Source: an uncultured Pseudomonadota bacterium
Lineage (GTDB): Bacteria; Myxococcota_A; UBA796; SXON01
Assembly (NCBI GenBank): GCA_903891165.1
Contig: CAITDR010000185.1
Location: 1 to 52,960, forward strand
Direction: 5' to 3'
DNA length: 52,960 nucleotides
Shown here: one piece after another, positions 8,398-16,871 of the stretch
Position numbering within the stretch: the stretch's first letter is position 1
How the letters are laid out: the number at the start of each line of letters is the position of its first letter
The notes under the pieces: generated by a model
The model's input: the letters and a program-made list of their open reading frames with translations, nothing else
The model's database searches: none
What the model was told of the DNA's origin: nothing
Program-made: the position numbers and the translations under genes

Positions 8398-9060
8398 TCA
8401 GAGTTCCTTCTTCTTCAGCGCCTTGATCATTTCGTCCGCGATGTCCGCCACGGGGCGAAGCCAATAGTTCCGAAACCCCAATCCACCCGGCTTGATGCAC
8501 ATTCTTTCTGTCTTTGTTACTGTCTTTGTCTTTGCATCGAACCACGTGGGCCACACACAACCCTGCTTGTCCAGCATGGACGCGCGTTCATAGATAAAGA
8601 CAAGCCCGAGTCCATCTTTGGTTTTCAGCCGGTACTTCTTCACCATGTCGGAGATGGTCTGCGAGGTCATATCCATCGGATAGTTTTTGGCTTCGTATTG
8701 GGACTCGAAGTAGGGTTCTTTCTTCCCGCTGGTCTGGCCCGCCTCGGTGGGCAGATCGGCCGTAAAGTCACGCTCCATCACCTCTTCATAGCGGTTCATC
8801 AGGTCGTTCTGAGCCATGATGTTCCACTCCTTCACAAGGTCATTCCAAGCATCCGCCGGCTTCCCGTAGCGACGGACCGCATCGCGCAAGCCCCCACCGG
8901 GATTGAAGAATGTGATCTCCTCCGGGTTGTCGAAGGTCTCAGGCACAAAAAAACGCGCCCGAGAGTAGTCCACACCGGCCCAGATGAGCGAGGCGGCAGA
9001 CTGGGTTTGATCGTAGATTTGACCGGCGGAAGCAAGGGAAACGAGGAGCAGGCCCAGCAT
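8398..9060 (-). CDS. Secreted hypothetical protein
   Basis: 220 residues starting with a short signal peptide (MLGLLLVSLASA). I chose the ATG at 9060 rather than 9093 because GAGGT is well spaced before it and it begins at the hydrophobic stretch. The mature protein is charged and mostly helical, with two cysteines (about residues 180 and 197) that could form a disulfide. It ends in KALKKKEL. I do not recognise the family. It lies 81 bases after the TamA-like gene and may be the last member of that large operon. Confidence 0.6.
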   Translation of the reverse strand: MLGLLLVSLASAGQIYDQTQSAASLIWAGVDYSRARFFVPETFDNPEEITFFNPGGGLRDAVRRYGKPADAWNDLVKEWNIMAQNDLMNRYEEVMERDFTADLPTEAGQTSGKKEPYFESQYEAKNYPMDMTSQTISDMVKKYRLKTKDGLGLVFIYERASMLDKQGCVWPTWFDAKTKTVTKTERMCIKPGGLGFRNYWLRPVADIADEMIKALKKKEL

Positions 9061-9141
9061 GGGAACCTCTAATGGGTGCGGCGTATAACCCACGGCCGGA
9101 CTTCTTCAGCCCTCCTTGAAAATTTCGTGACGAATCCGAGG

Positions 9142-11079
9142 TCAAAATGCCTCGCCCAGGCCAAAGTGCAGGGCAAGTCGCGGGTTATCGCCGTAGGGGT
9201 CCTCCCCCAGTCGTACTCCAAGGTCCAGCCGCAGGGGTCCGGCAATGGAGTGATACCGCAGGCCACCGCCGACGGTCCACTGAATATCTCTGGCGTTTAA
9301 CCCAGCAAAGTCGTCCCAGAGTCTTCCCCCATCCAGAAAACCAGCCGCCGATATACCCCAGAGCAGCTGCTTCCGAAGCTCGATGCTGCCAAAAGCGCGA
9401 ATCAAGCCCCCTTCGGCGGTGTCGGAGGTGCTGATCCGGGGCCCCAGTCGCTGGTAGCCCCAGCCACGCACGGTATCACCACCGCCCAAAAAAAAGCGTT
9501 CATCCAAGGGAACAGCGCCTTTCCCTTCTGCATTGTAGGGCAGCTCGATACCCGCACCCAATCTGCCCGCGACCACCAGATCGGGATCCCAGCCCCACAG
9601 CCGCACCACCGACCGGTAGGTGCGGATTTCTCCGGCCACCCGGAAAAAGCCGTAGTCTCCTCCGAAAGGCCCGCCCGCCTCGGCGAACTGTAGTACCCAA
9701 TACCAACCGCGCGAGGGGGAGAAGGGATCGTTTCGGCCCTCGTAGGTCCAGCTCTGCTCCAGAATGGAGAGAAGATAAGGATCTTCCAGGATACCATCTT
9801 CTTCCTCGGCGGCGAGCGCGTCCAGGACGGTCTGGGAGGTGAAGGCGTAGTCGGTGAATTTCAGGCGGTAGCCCACCGACAGCACATGCCGATCCCAGCC
9901 CACCCAGGCGATCGAGGGGTTGTAGGCCGCAGATCGCCTCTGGTAGCCCACCTCCAGGGCCTGCTCTGCGAGTCCGCTCTGGAGAAAATCCAGCCCATGT
10001 ACGGGGAAGTTATGGAAGTTTACCGTTCCTTTGATGGATGCGACCGGCGCAAGACGGTCGGTATAGCCGAGCCCCGCATAGACCTCCTGCTGCAGGGTCC
10101 ACAGCTGCCGGAAGAGGTTCCAATCTTCGTAGACGGCCGAGGCGCCACTGGAGATTTTTCCGCTGTCGTACATGGCAATCAAGCCCAGACGTACCGACTT
10201 GGTCTTGGCTTCGCGCAGCTCCACCTTCACCGGGATTACGGTGCGGGTGGGGTCGGAGAGATCCGGGGTGACGTTGACCAGCCGAAAAACCCGGAGGGCG
10301 AAGAGTTTTCGGCGGGTGGCCTCCAGGGTGGAGAGGTGGTAGGGCTCTCCCTCTTTGACGTCGATCTCCAGGCGTTTTTTCGGCACTTTTTTGGCGCCGG
10401 TCACCTGGACGGCGCCGAAGCGGCAGGCCGGTCCGCGGTCCACGGTTACCGAGATATGCACCTGGAAATTCTGCGGGTCCACCTCGATGTGGCCATCCAC
10501 CTTTGCATAGGCATAGCTCCGTTCCTGGAGGTCCGTGCGGATAGCACTTACGCCGCGTTCATAGGCCTCCAGCTCAAAGACATCGCCCTCCTTCAGCTCG
10601 ATACGGTCGCGCAGGGTGTTGTAGAGGGGGCCAGGGGGCAGACCCTCCAGGTGGATGGTCTGCAACAGCGATGGCTCGCGTGGGCGCACGATACCGCGGG
10701 CATTGACAGGTTTTACCTTTCGTTTTTCGGGGACGCTGGGCCGCTTGATCACCCAGCCGTCCAGCTCGGCGTCGAAGTAGCCGTGGTGGGCGTAGAGGGT
10801 CTCCAGGCGTCGGCCATCCTCGGCCAACAGCTGCCGATCCAGACGGGAGATGTCCTGACGTGGCCGAAAAAATGTTGGACGAAGGCCGTGTTTTTGCTCC
10901 ATGGCGTCGCTGAGGACGGCATCGTTGGTGGAGTTCTCCAGGCCTTGCAGGCCCTTCTTCTCGTTGCCGTCGAAGTGCACCTGCCGCAGCCACTCTCCCT
11001 GTACCACCTTTTTTTTGGCACATCCGCTCAATGGACTCAGAAGTCCGATGATAAAGAATAGGAGAAGGAGGCGGATCAC
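9142..11079 (-). CDS. TamA/BamA-like outer-membrane barrel protein with lipobox
   Basis: 645 residues from a GTG that overlaps the kinase stop (GTGA). The N-terminus is a lipoprotein signal peptide ending in LSGC, so Cys20 would be lipidated. POTRA-like repeats follow (about residues 100-330; one contains the typical KVPKKRLEIDVKEGEPY). The Omp85 beta-barrel comes next, with conserved motif GGGDTVRGWGYQRLGPRI near residue 550 and a terminal barrel strand ending in aromatic Phe (GLGEAF). Family members insert or translocate outer-membrane or surface proteins. A lipidated Omp85 resembles the TamL type described in Bacteroidetes; whether it has that function here is inference. Confidence 0.85.
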   Translation of the reverse strand: MIRLLLLFFIIGLLSPLSGCAKKKVVQGEWLRQVHFDGNEKKGLQGLENSTNDAVLSDAMEQKHGLRPTFFRPRQDISRLDRQLLAEDGRRLETLYAHHGYFDAELDGWVIKRPSVPEKRKVKPVNARGIVRPREPSLLQTIHLEGLPPGPLYNTLRDRIELKEGDVFELEAYERGVSAIRTDLQERSYAYAKVDGHIEVDPQNFQVHISVTVDRGPACRFGAVQVTGAKKVPKKRLEIDVKEGEPYHLSTLEATRRKLFALRVFRLVNVTPDLSDPTRTVIPVKVELREAKTKSVRLGLIAMYDSGKISSGASAVYEDWNLFRQLWTLQQEVYAGLGYTDRLAPVASIKGTVNFHNFPVHGLDFLQSGLAEQALEVGYQRRSAAYNPSIAWVGWDRHVLSVGYRLKFTDYAFTSQTVLDALAAEEEDGILEDPYLLSILEQSWTYEGRNDPFSPSRGWYWVLQFAEAGGPFGGDYGFFRVAGEIRTYRSVVRLWGWDPDLVVAGRLGAGIELPYNAEGKGAVPLDERFFLGGGDTVRGWGYQRLGPRISTSDTAEGGLIRAFGSIELRKQLLWGISAAGFLDGGRLWDDFAGLNARDIQWTVGGGLRYHSIAGPLRLDLGVRLGEDPYGDNPRLALHFGLGEAF

Positions 11080-13025
11080 TGCTTCTGCCTCTGAGCTGAT
11101 AGACGGGCTTTATGTGCGATGTCCTCAGGGGACGCTGCGGAGGCTTTCGACGGGCTCGGCTTCGGGGCAGCGCCCAAGGCGGTGATGACATCCTGCAGAC
11201 GCCCCACCGCTTCCCGGGCTTCGTGCAGGGCTTCGGGCTGGGCGGCCAGGCGCGTGGTGGCCGAACGCAGATCCGCCGCCAAGGAGAGTAGGGCACTTCG
11301 GATGCGCACTTCTGCCTCTTCCCGTTGGGCGTCCTCCTCGATGTTCATCTCCCGACGGCCTCCGCGACGCTGAGGCTGGGCCTCCTCCACCCACTCCAGG
11401 CGATGGGCGAGTGAAAGAGCAGCTTCACAGGCTTCTTTGGCTGCCGCCCGCCCCTCCTGCTTGGCATTTTCGGGTGCAACGCCCAGCGCCGCCTGCAGGC
11501 CGGCCGCCGCCCGATACACCTCGCCCAACAGCCCGCGCACCGAGGCACTGCGAATCGAAGATAAACCATCTTCCAGCTCTTTTGTGAAGACCACCCCCTC
11601 AGCAGTGGCCAACGTGCCGCCGGGTCCATCGGCCAGGAGGGGCCGTGGCTTCGTGGCCCAGCGCAAGACGGAGGAGGCAAAAAGGAGGGCGCCTACGGGG
11701 AGAAACATGGCCGCCTTCAGCGGATCTCCGTTCTGAGCAACGTCCACAAAGGCGAACCCGATGGGAAGCAACCCGACCGCGGGGAGGGCGGGGATCAGCT
11801 TCACCCACCACTCCCGCCAGAATTTCCCGGGAGCGTCAGGTCCAAAAACTTCGGCAGTCAGTCCATTTTCGCGGAAGCGGCCCACCAGGGTCTCCGCCCC
11901 GGCGCGGTCCAGACCGTCGGCAGCGATGACGATGGGGCGCCGCAGGGCGCCGTCCACGTCCTCGGCGGATCGCAGGGGAGCACCGGTGGCTTCTGTAGTG
12001 GTATTTACAATCTTCTGCTTATCGGTGAAGGTCAGTGTGTCCCAATTGTTGTTCCGATCCAGTTGGAACCGCAGGGGTGGGGCGTAGACCCGGGCCTGAT
12101 AGGCACCTTTCCCTCTGGGAATGATCGCTGCACGGCGGCCGCAGCCGGGGCAGACTCCCAGCCCGCGCACCCGCCGCGCCCCGCAGTGGGGGCACAGCGG
12201 CCCGAGCTCCACCGGGGTCGGGCTTTCGCCCCGTTGGGACGCCTCCAGGGCCGCGGCAAAGAGCTCCATCGTAGCAAAACGACCGTCGGGACTGCGGCTC
12301 AGCGCGCGGGCCAGAGTCGCGCGGACGGCCGCCGGAAGATCGGCAGCGGGACTGGCCTCTTCGCCGAGCTGCTTGCGCAGGATCTCCGCCGCCAGCGCAT
12401 CTCCCCAGGGCAATTGACCTGTCAAGAGTTCGTGGATGCAGACTGCGAGAGAATACTGGTCGGAGCGGGGATCATCGAGGATTCCGTCATAGACCTCCGG
12501 CGCCGTGTAGCCCACCGAGCCGGCCAAGGCGGCGGTGGCGGTGCCCCCGGCGCGGTCCTCCAGCCGGGCCAGGCCGAAGTCGGCAAGGCGCACCCGCTCG
12601 GATAGGGGGCCTGCTCCTGAAAGAACCAGGAGGTTGCTGGGCTTCAGGTCGCGGTGTAGTACCCCCGCACGGTGGGCAGACTGGAGGGTCCTCGCCACCG
12701 CCGCACCCACCGCCAGACCCTCCTCCAAGGACAGCGGCAGGTTGCTGGCCAGATCGCGCTCCGCCCGCTCCTCTACCAGAAAAACTTCTTCTTCTTCCTC
12801 GATAAAGTCAAAAATCTTCAGGCTGCCCCCGCCGGGGATACGATGGGCCGCCACCACCTCTCGCCGCAGCCGCTCGCGAGCAACCGGGTCTCCAGCAAGG
12901 TGAGGATGAAGGAGCTTGATCGCCACTTCTTCGCCCAATGTCTGGTCACGTGCACGCCACACGGAGGCGACGCCACCCACGCCCAGCTTTTCCAAGAGCC
13001 CATAGCGCCCGGATAGAACTTTCAT
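11076..13025 (-). CDS. Ser/Thr protein kinase with zinc ribbon and two membrane segments
   Basis: 649 residues from an ATG overlapping the upstream stop (ATGA). The kinase domain (residues about 7-262) has the glycine loop GVGGVASV, the VAIK lysine (Lys37), HRDLKPSN (124-131) and DFG (149-151), so all catalytic residues are present. A zinc ribbon follows: C278-x2-C281 and C292-x2-C295. The central part has two hydrophobic segments (about 407-427 and 437-453). The C-terminus is a roughly 190-residue helical, probably coiled-coil segment. There are no PASTA repeats. The kinase would act at the inner face of the cytoplasmic membrane; its substrate may lie among its coupled neighbours. Confidence 0.88.
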   Translation of the reverse strand: MKVLSGRYGLLEKLGVGGVASVWRARDQTLGEEVAIKLLHPHLAGDPVARERLRREVVAAHRIPGGGSLKIFDFIEEEEEVFLVEERAERDLASNLPLSLEEGLAVGAAVARTLQSAHRAGVLHRDLKPSNLLVLSGAGPLSERVRLADFGLARLEDRAGGTATAALAGSVGYTAPEVYDGILDDPRSDQYSLAVCIHELLTGQLPWGDALAAEILRKQLGEEASPAADLPAAVRATLARALSRSPDGRFATMELFAAALEASQRGESPTPVELGPLCPHCGARRVRGLGVCPGCGRRAAIIPRGKGAYQARVYAPPLRFQLDRNNNWDTLTFTDKQKIVNTTTEATGAPLRSAEDVDGALRRPIVIAADGLDRAGAETLVGRFRENGLTAEVFGPDAPGKFWREWWVKLIPALPAVGLLPIGFAFVDVAQNGDPLKAAMFLPVGALLFASSVLRWATKPRPLLADGPGGTLATAEGVVFTKELEDGLSSIRSASVRGLLGEVYRAAAGLQAALGVAPENAKQEGRAAAKEACEAALSLAHRLEWVEEAQPQRRGGRREMNIEEDAQREEAEVRIRSALLSLAADLRSATTRLAAQPEALHEAREAVGRLQDVITALGAAPKPSPSKASAASPEDIAHKARLSAQRQKQ

Positions 13026-13996
13026 GGAGTCTCCAGCCACAGGAGCGCGGCCCGCCCAGCCAATATCTTGGCCAAATCCTCATAGTTTCCGGCCACTTGG
13101 CTTGCTTCTCCGACGACCACACGCACCGGCTTGCCGACGGCGAGCAGGCCCAGGGCAATCTCCTTGGGACTCCAGGGGCCGGGCTCCAGGGCCAGAGCTC
13201 CTTCCGGCGCTTTGCCTACCCATAGATCGGGTAGCTCTCCTGCCTGATAGGGGCCTTTGATTGCGGAATAGCTGACGGGGGCACGGTTGATGCCGGGAAT
13301 CCGGGGCTCGCGGCGGGTCCAGGCGATCGCGCCCAGTCCAACAAAAATGCCGCCGAGTACTCCATAGCCCAACCACAGGCCTTTGGGCGGGCCAGAGCGA
13401 CTTTTTTCGCCACCCAGCATGGGATTGGCAGGTGCGGACATCGTCTCGGGGCTCCCCATGCCTCCCGGGGCTCCCACCCCGCCGGGCTTTGTGCCGGATG
13501 CTCCCATACTTCCCGGCGTACCCATGGTACCGGGGTTTCCCATCCCACCCGCACTCCCCATCGCTCCCGGCGCACCCAGATTGCCGGGGCTACCGGGGCT
13601 TCCGCCCACATTTCCAGGCATTCCCCCTTGCTGATCCGGCAGAAACATCACCTCGTGCGTGGAGCCCATGGCCCGACCATCGGCCTCCAGGCCAATCAGG
13701 ATCACCGGATCGGAGTTCTCCTCGAACAAAAACTCGCCGGTCCAGGTTTTTCCCCCGGCGTTGACCCTGAGCTTTCCGCTGTCGATGCCGATGGAGCTGG
13801 CCTTGGCGGTGTAGAGTCGATCTCCACGCATGCCGTCGGGATCCTGGCCATCGTCGCGGAGCTGCAGGGTCCAGCTCTGCCCACCGCCGCTCAGCTCCAC
13901 CTCCACCTGCTCCCCCAGGCTGCCGTCGCGGTCGTGGACTTTGACCGCAAAATCCCGCGCTTCCACAAGAGAGACCAAACAAAAGAGAAGGTTCAT
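13022..13996 (-). CDS. Membrane-anchored protein: DDG/GDR-YT domain, collagen-like linker, TM segment
   Basis: 324 residues from the ATG at 13996, which overlaps the preceding stop (ATGA). After a signal peptide (MNLLFCLVSLVEA) comes a beta-sandwich-like domain of about 110 residues with DDGQDPDGMRGDRLYT. That motif is shared with the protein at 15555-16049 and resembles the DDG...GDG-YT signature of choice-of-anchor-type Ig-like domains. A collagen-like Gly-rich linker follows (about residues 125-190, repeats such as GSPGSPGNLGAPG), then one transmembrane helix (GYGVLGGIFVGLGAIAW) and a cytoplasmic domain of about 100 residues. Topology therefore links the periplasm with the cytoplasm. Function is unknown; it sits directly before the kinase gene. 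Confidence 0.65.
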   Translation of the reverse strand: MNLLFCLVSLVEARDFAVKVHDRDGSLGEQVEVELSGGGQSWTLQLRDDGQDPDGMRGDRLYTAKASSIGIDSGKLRVNAGGKTWTGEFLFEENSDPVILIGLEADGRAMGSTHEVMFLPDQQGGMPGNVGGSPGSPGNLGAPGAMGSAGGMGNPGTMGTPGSMGASGTKPGGVGAPGGMGSPETMSAPANPMLGGEKSRSGPPKGLWLGYGVLGGIFVGLGAIAWTRREPRIPGINRAPVSYSAIKGPYQAGELPDLWVGKAPEGALALEPGPWSPKEIALGLLAVGKPVRVVVGEASQVAGNYEDLAKILAGRAALLWLETP

Positions 13997-15558
13997 CGCA
14001 GCTCCCAGGCCATAAGCCACTCTCCGCCATCCCGGCTTTCTCCCAAAGGAGTGCCCAGGGCGTTGTTCAGACCACTCACGATGTCGCCGCGCTCTTCGCT
14101 CTGGTACAGGTCCATATGTACCACCACACTCGCCACCTGAAGTGCGGCCAGGGCGTCACGAACGGAGCCCTCGCTGTCGAGAAGCCGATGTTGAAGCTCC
14201 CGACTTGCGCTCAGCCGGGGGCTCTGGGCCATGTCGGTGTTCAGGCAGCGCTCCAGGATCGGGTGGCCGTGGCCCAGTTGGTAGTAGCAGGAAAGGTTCT
14301 GCTGGTAGAAGGCCATGTCTTCCTGCGTGCCGCCCACCTCCGGGTACAGTTCCAAGACGGCTCCCTCGGGGAGCTGCCGGTAGAGCGAGGGGATGGGCAG
14401 TGGATGGGCACGCATCCTCAAAAATGCGCCGGAGAGAAAGAGGCAGTCTACTGCAACCAAGGCGACAAAAATGCCCGGCCAACGACTACGCGCCACCAGT
14501 CGGGCCGCCAAGAGGCCCAGGCACAGGCTGCTGACCCAGGCAAAGCGGATGGGAAAGCGGTAGGTATCGAAAAGACCGGCTTTCAACAACGGATAGAGCA
14601 GTGTCGGCCAGGCTTCTTGCCGCGCCACCCCCAGCTCCAGCACTGGCCCCACCGCCAGCACGATGCAGCCCAGGCCCAGGCCCAGCCACAATTTCCAGCC
14701 GGGAAGGCGGATCGCCGGGCTCAAAAGCGCCAGCGCCAACGGCGCCACCCCAATCGCCGGCGCGAGGGAGTGCCGGTTCAGATCCATCCACGGGTTCCAG
14801 GCCACGAGTGTCGCCAAAGAGGCCGAGCCCAGACGTACCAGCGCATCCCCCTCCTCCCGACTATGCTGGCCTCCCCCCCCGAGAAACAGGCATGCGTACA
14901 TCAGCCCGGTAAGGCCGGTGATTCCCAGAAAATACCATGGAATCCGTCGTTCGATTTGAAAAAACCGATAGATAAGCACAACGCCACCCAACAAGGTCGC
15001 GTTTACGCCCATGTAGGCCGTGGTGAGCAGGCAGAGCAGCCAGTAGAAGCCCGCCCAAACGTCGTCACGCGGTGTGTTACGAAGCAGCGAAAGAATACAG
15101 AGTGGAAGCCAAGGGTTCAGCAGATAATAGACATGCCCCTCCAGCACGGCCACCGTCGCAAGCGGAGCAAAACCAAAGGCCAGCCCGGCAATCAACGCCG
15201 CCGGTCCTTCGACCTTCAATCCCTCCCGCGCGAGTTTTTCGGCGGCCCAGGCGGAGCACACCGGCCCCAGCAACACAAAAAGGTTGGTCAGAAACAGCCC
15301 CGGCACCAGCCCCTGCAGCACCATCGCCAGGATCAAAAACAGGAAAGAATCGAGCCGTACCAGCGGCTCTCCCGCAGGCCAGGCTGACAATTCGGAGAGG
15401 CCATCCCGGAAGGAGGGCGCGGCGTACACCAGCCAGGCGGCAGGCAGCTGATCGAAGTGGAGCGACACCACCGAGGTAAAGGGATCCAGGATCAACGGCC
15501 AGGACCACAGGACCGAGAAGCAGAAATATAGCAGCAGCCCGGCGGGGAGACGCCTCAT
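13993..15558 (-). CDS. Polytopic membrane protein, GT-C-like
   Basis: 521 residues with about 11 hydrophobic helices covering residues 5-375 and a soluble C-terminal domain of about 140 residues. The first helix is followed by a periplasmic loop with LHFDQLPAAW in the place where GT-C transferases carry acidic residues, but the classical adjacent Asp-Glu pair is absent. EGHVYYLLNPWLPL resembles a loop common in uncharacterised bacterial GT-C-like proteins. A lipid-linked sugar transferase or transporter role is inference. It overlaps both neighbours by ATGA and belongs to the six-gene operon. Confidence 0.6.
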   Translation of the reverse strand: MRRLPAGLLLYFCFSVLWSWPLILDPFTSVVSLHFDQLPAAWLVYAAPSFRDGLSELSAWPAGEPLVRLDSFLFLILAMVLQGLVPGLFLTNLFVLLGPVCSAWAAEKLAREGLKVEGPAALIAGLAFGFAPLATVAVLEGHVYYLLNPWLPLCILSLLRNTPRDDVWAGFYWLLCLLTTAYMGVNATLLGGVVLIYRFFQIERRIPWYFLGITGLTGLMYACLFLGGGGQHSREEGDALVRLGSASLATLVAWNPWMDLNRHSLAPAIGVAPLALALLSPAIRLPGWKLWLGLGLGCIVLAVGPVLELGVARQEAWPTLLYPLLKAGLFDTYRFPIRFAWVSSLCLGLLAARLVARSRWPGIFVALVAVDCLFLSGAFLRMRAHPLPIPSLYRQLPEGAVLELYPEVGGTQEDMAFYQQNLSCYYQLGHGHPILERCLNTDMAQSPRLSASRELQHRLLDSEGSVRDALAALQVASVVVHMDLYQSEERGDIVSGLNNALGTPLGESRDGGEWLMAWELR

Positions 15559-16049
15559 GGCTCCCGCAGCCTCAGCGACACGGCACCCAGGACCAGTACA
15601 AAAACCGCCCAGAAGGTGGCCGCCATCAGAGGCACCACCTCCGTCGCATGGCTCATTCGTCCGGGGGCGGCGGATGCGCGGCGCACCCCCATCAATTTCC
15701 CGTCGGGACCGGTGGTGACTTCAAAGGCCAACTGCAGGCTACGCTCCATCCCCACCCGCAGTGTCCCGGCATAGACATCTCGGCGTTGGCCATCAATTTC
15801 TACGGCCATGCCAACGGTAAGATATTGCGCCGGGCTGCCTTCAAAAGTGCCCGTGTACACGCGGTCCCCGCGGGCATCGTTGGGGTCCGTACCGTCGTCT
15901 ACGAGGCGCAATTCATGGCGCTCTCCCGCCTGCTGCACCGTTGCCGTCACCGCCGTGGGGGTGAGCCCGCCGAAGGAGGCATTCACCACCACGGTCTGCA
16001 GCTCGACCTGGGCGAGGACCACAGGGATCAAGAGCGCGAGTGTAGCCAT
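15555..16049 (-). CDS. Small anchored protein with DDG/GDR-YT domain
   Basis: 164 residues. It has a signal peptide (MATLALLIPVVLA), then one domain containing DDGTDPNDARGDRVYTG, clearly related to the N-terminal domain of the protein at 13022-13996. A C-terminal transmembrane helix (about 140-158, AATFWAVFVLVLGAVSL) is followed by a few basic residues. It would sit in the cytoplasmic membrane with the beta domain outside. The gene overlaps the DapF-like gene by 22 bases and the next gene by 4. It looks like a minimal version of its larger operon partner. Confidence 0.65.
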   Translation of the reverse strand: MATLALLIPVVLAQVELQTVVVNASFGGLTPTAVTATVQQAGERHELRLVDDGTDPNDARGDRVYTGTFEGSPAQYLTVGMAVEIDGQRRDVYAGTLRVGMERSLQLAFEVTTGPDGKLMGVRRASAAPGRMSHATEVVPLMAATFWAVFVLVLGAVSLRLREP

Positions 16050-16828
16050 GCTTCCTCCACGAGAAATTCGCCCACCGGCTCCACCGGGCCGGACATCCGC
16101 AGCTGCATGTCCGGGCTCACTTCAACAAAAAGCTCCCCACCTTCCATCTGGATGGTCACTGGGCTCTGCACCCTTCCCTGTGCCACCCCCGCCGCGGCGA
16201 TGGCGCAGGAGGAGCTTCCCGAAGAAAGTGTGGGTCCAGCTCCCCTTTCCCAGATTTTTGCCCGGATTGTATGCTGGTTCACAACTTCCGCAAACTGAAC
16301 GTTTGTCCGACCTTCTACGGAAAGCTCGATACGTGCCCCCCGGGCCTGCCAATCGGGGTGACTTCCCCAGACCACCGCGTGGGGGTTCCCCACCGAGACG
16401 GGCGTGACAAAAATATCTTCAAAGGAGCGCGGCTCGCCTACCCGGGCATGCCCCATTTCCACCTGTACCTGCGGCGGCCAAGCGCGATCATCCACAACAC
16501 AGCTCACCTTTCCGCCTGCCGTCCATACGGTAAATTGCGACGGAGCGCCACACTTCAGACGCAGGTAGGTGGCGAAAATCCGTAGCCCATTCCCACTCTT
16601 TTCTGCCTCTGAGCCATCGGGGTTGTAGATACGCACAGCGTAGTCGCAACCTGGGGGGGCTTGGATCGGCTGAAGAATCCCATCGCTGCCCAGCCCCCGG
16701 TGCCGGTCGCAGAGTGCCTGCACCAGGGCCGGGCTCATCGGTGCGTCCACCACGAGGTAGTCGTTGCCGATGCCGTGGGCGCGGAAGGCGCGGAGCGGGG
16801 AAATGAGGGACCTCGGGGAGAAGCGCAA
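16028..16828 (-). CDS. Diaminopimelate epimerase-like protein with both catalytic Cys replaced by Ser
   Basis: 266 residues from a TTG start; no ATG or GTG lies earlier than the conserved AHGIGNDYLVVD. The two-lobed DapF fold is evident: GLGSDGIL, YNPDGSEAEKSGNGLR, SVGNPHAVV, TNVQFAEVV and ERGAGPTLSSGSSSCA. In characterised DapF, cysteines in the E-x-CGNG and T-x-ACG motifs form the acid/base pair that interconverts LL- and meso-diaminopimelate. Here both positions are Ser (about 78 and 203). Substrate-contacting residues appear kept. So it is either a slow or altered isomerase, a dehydratase/binding protein of the same fold, or an epimerase using Ser. It leads the envelope operon. Confidence 0.8.
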   Translation of the reverse strand: MRFSPRSLISPLRAFRAHGIGNDYLVVDAPMSPALVQALCDRHRGLGSDGILQPIQAPPGCDYAVRIYNPDGSEAEKSGNGLRIFATYLRLKCGAPSQFTVWTAGGKVSCVVDDRAWPPQVQVEMGHARVGEPRSFEDIFVTPVSVGNPHAVVWGSHPDWQARGARIELSVEGRTNVQFAEVVNQHTIRAKIWERGAGPTLSSGSSSCAIAAAGVAQGRVQSPVTIQMEGGELFVEVSPDMQLRMSGPVEPVGEFLVEEAWLHSRS

Positions 16829-16871
16829 GATAACCGCTGCCCGCCGACGGCGGCCCCGTTAAACCGGGAGG

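Noticed and set aside
9886..11061. 391-residue plus-strand frame
   Set aside because: Shadow of the Omp85 gene, whose motifs are clear on the other strand.
13480..13620. Possible microsatellite
   Set aside because: The repetition is a coding Gly-rich collagen-like segment in frame with the gene.
14116..15387. 423-residue plus-strand frame rich in Gln/Arg
   Set aside because: Antisense of hydrophobic helices in the GT-C-like gene.
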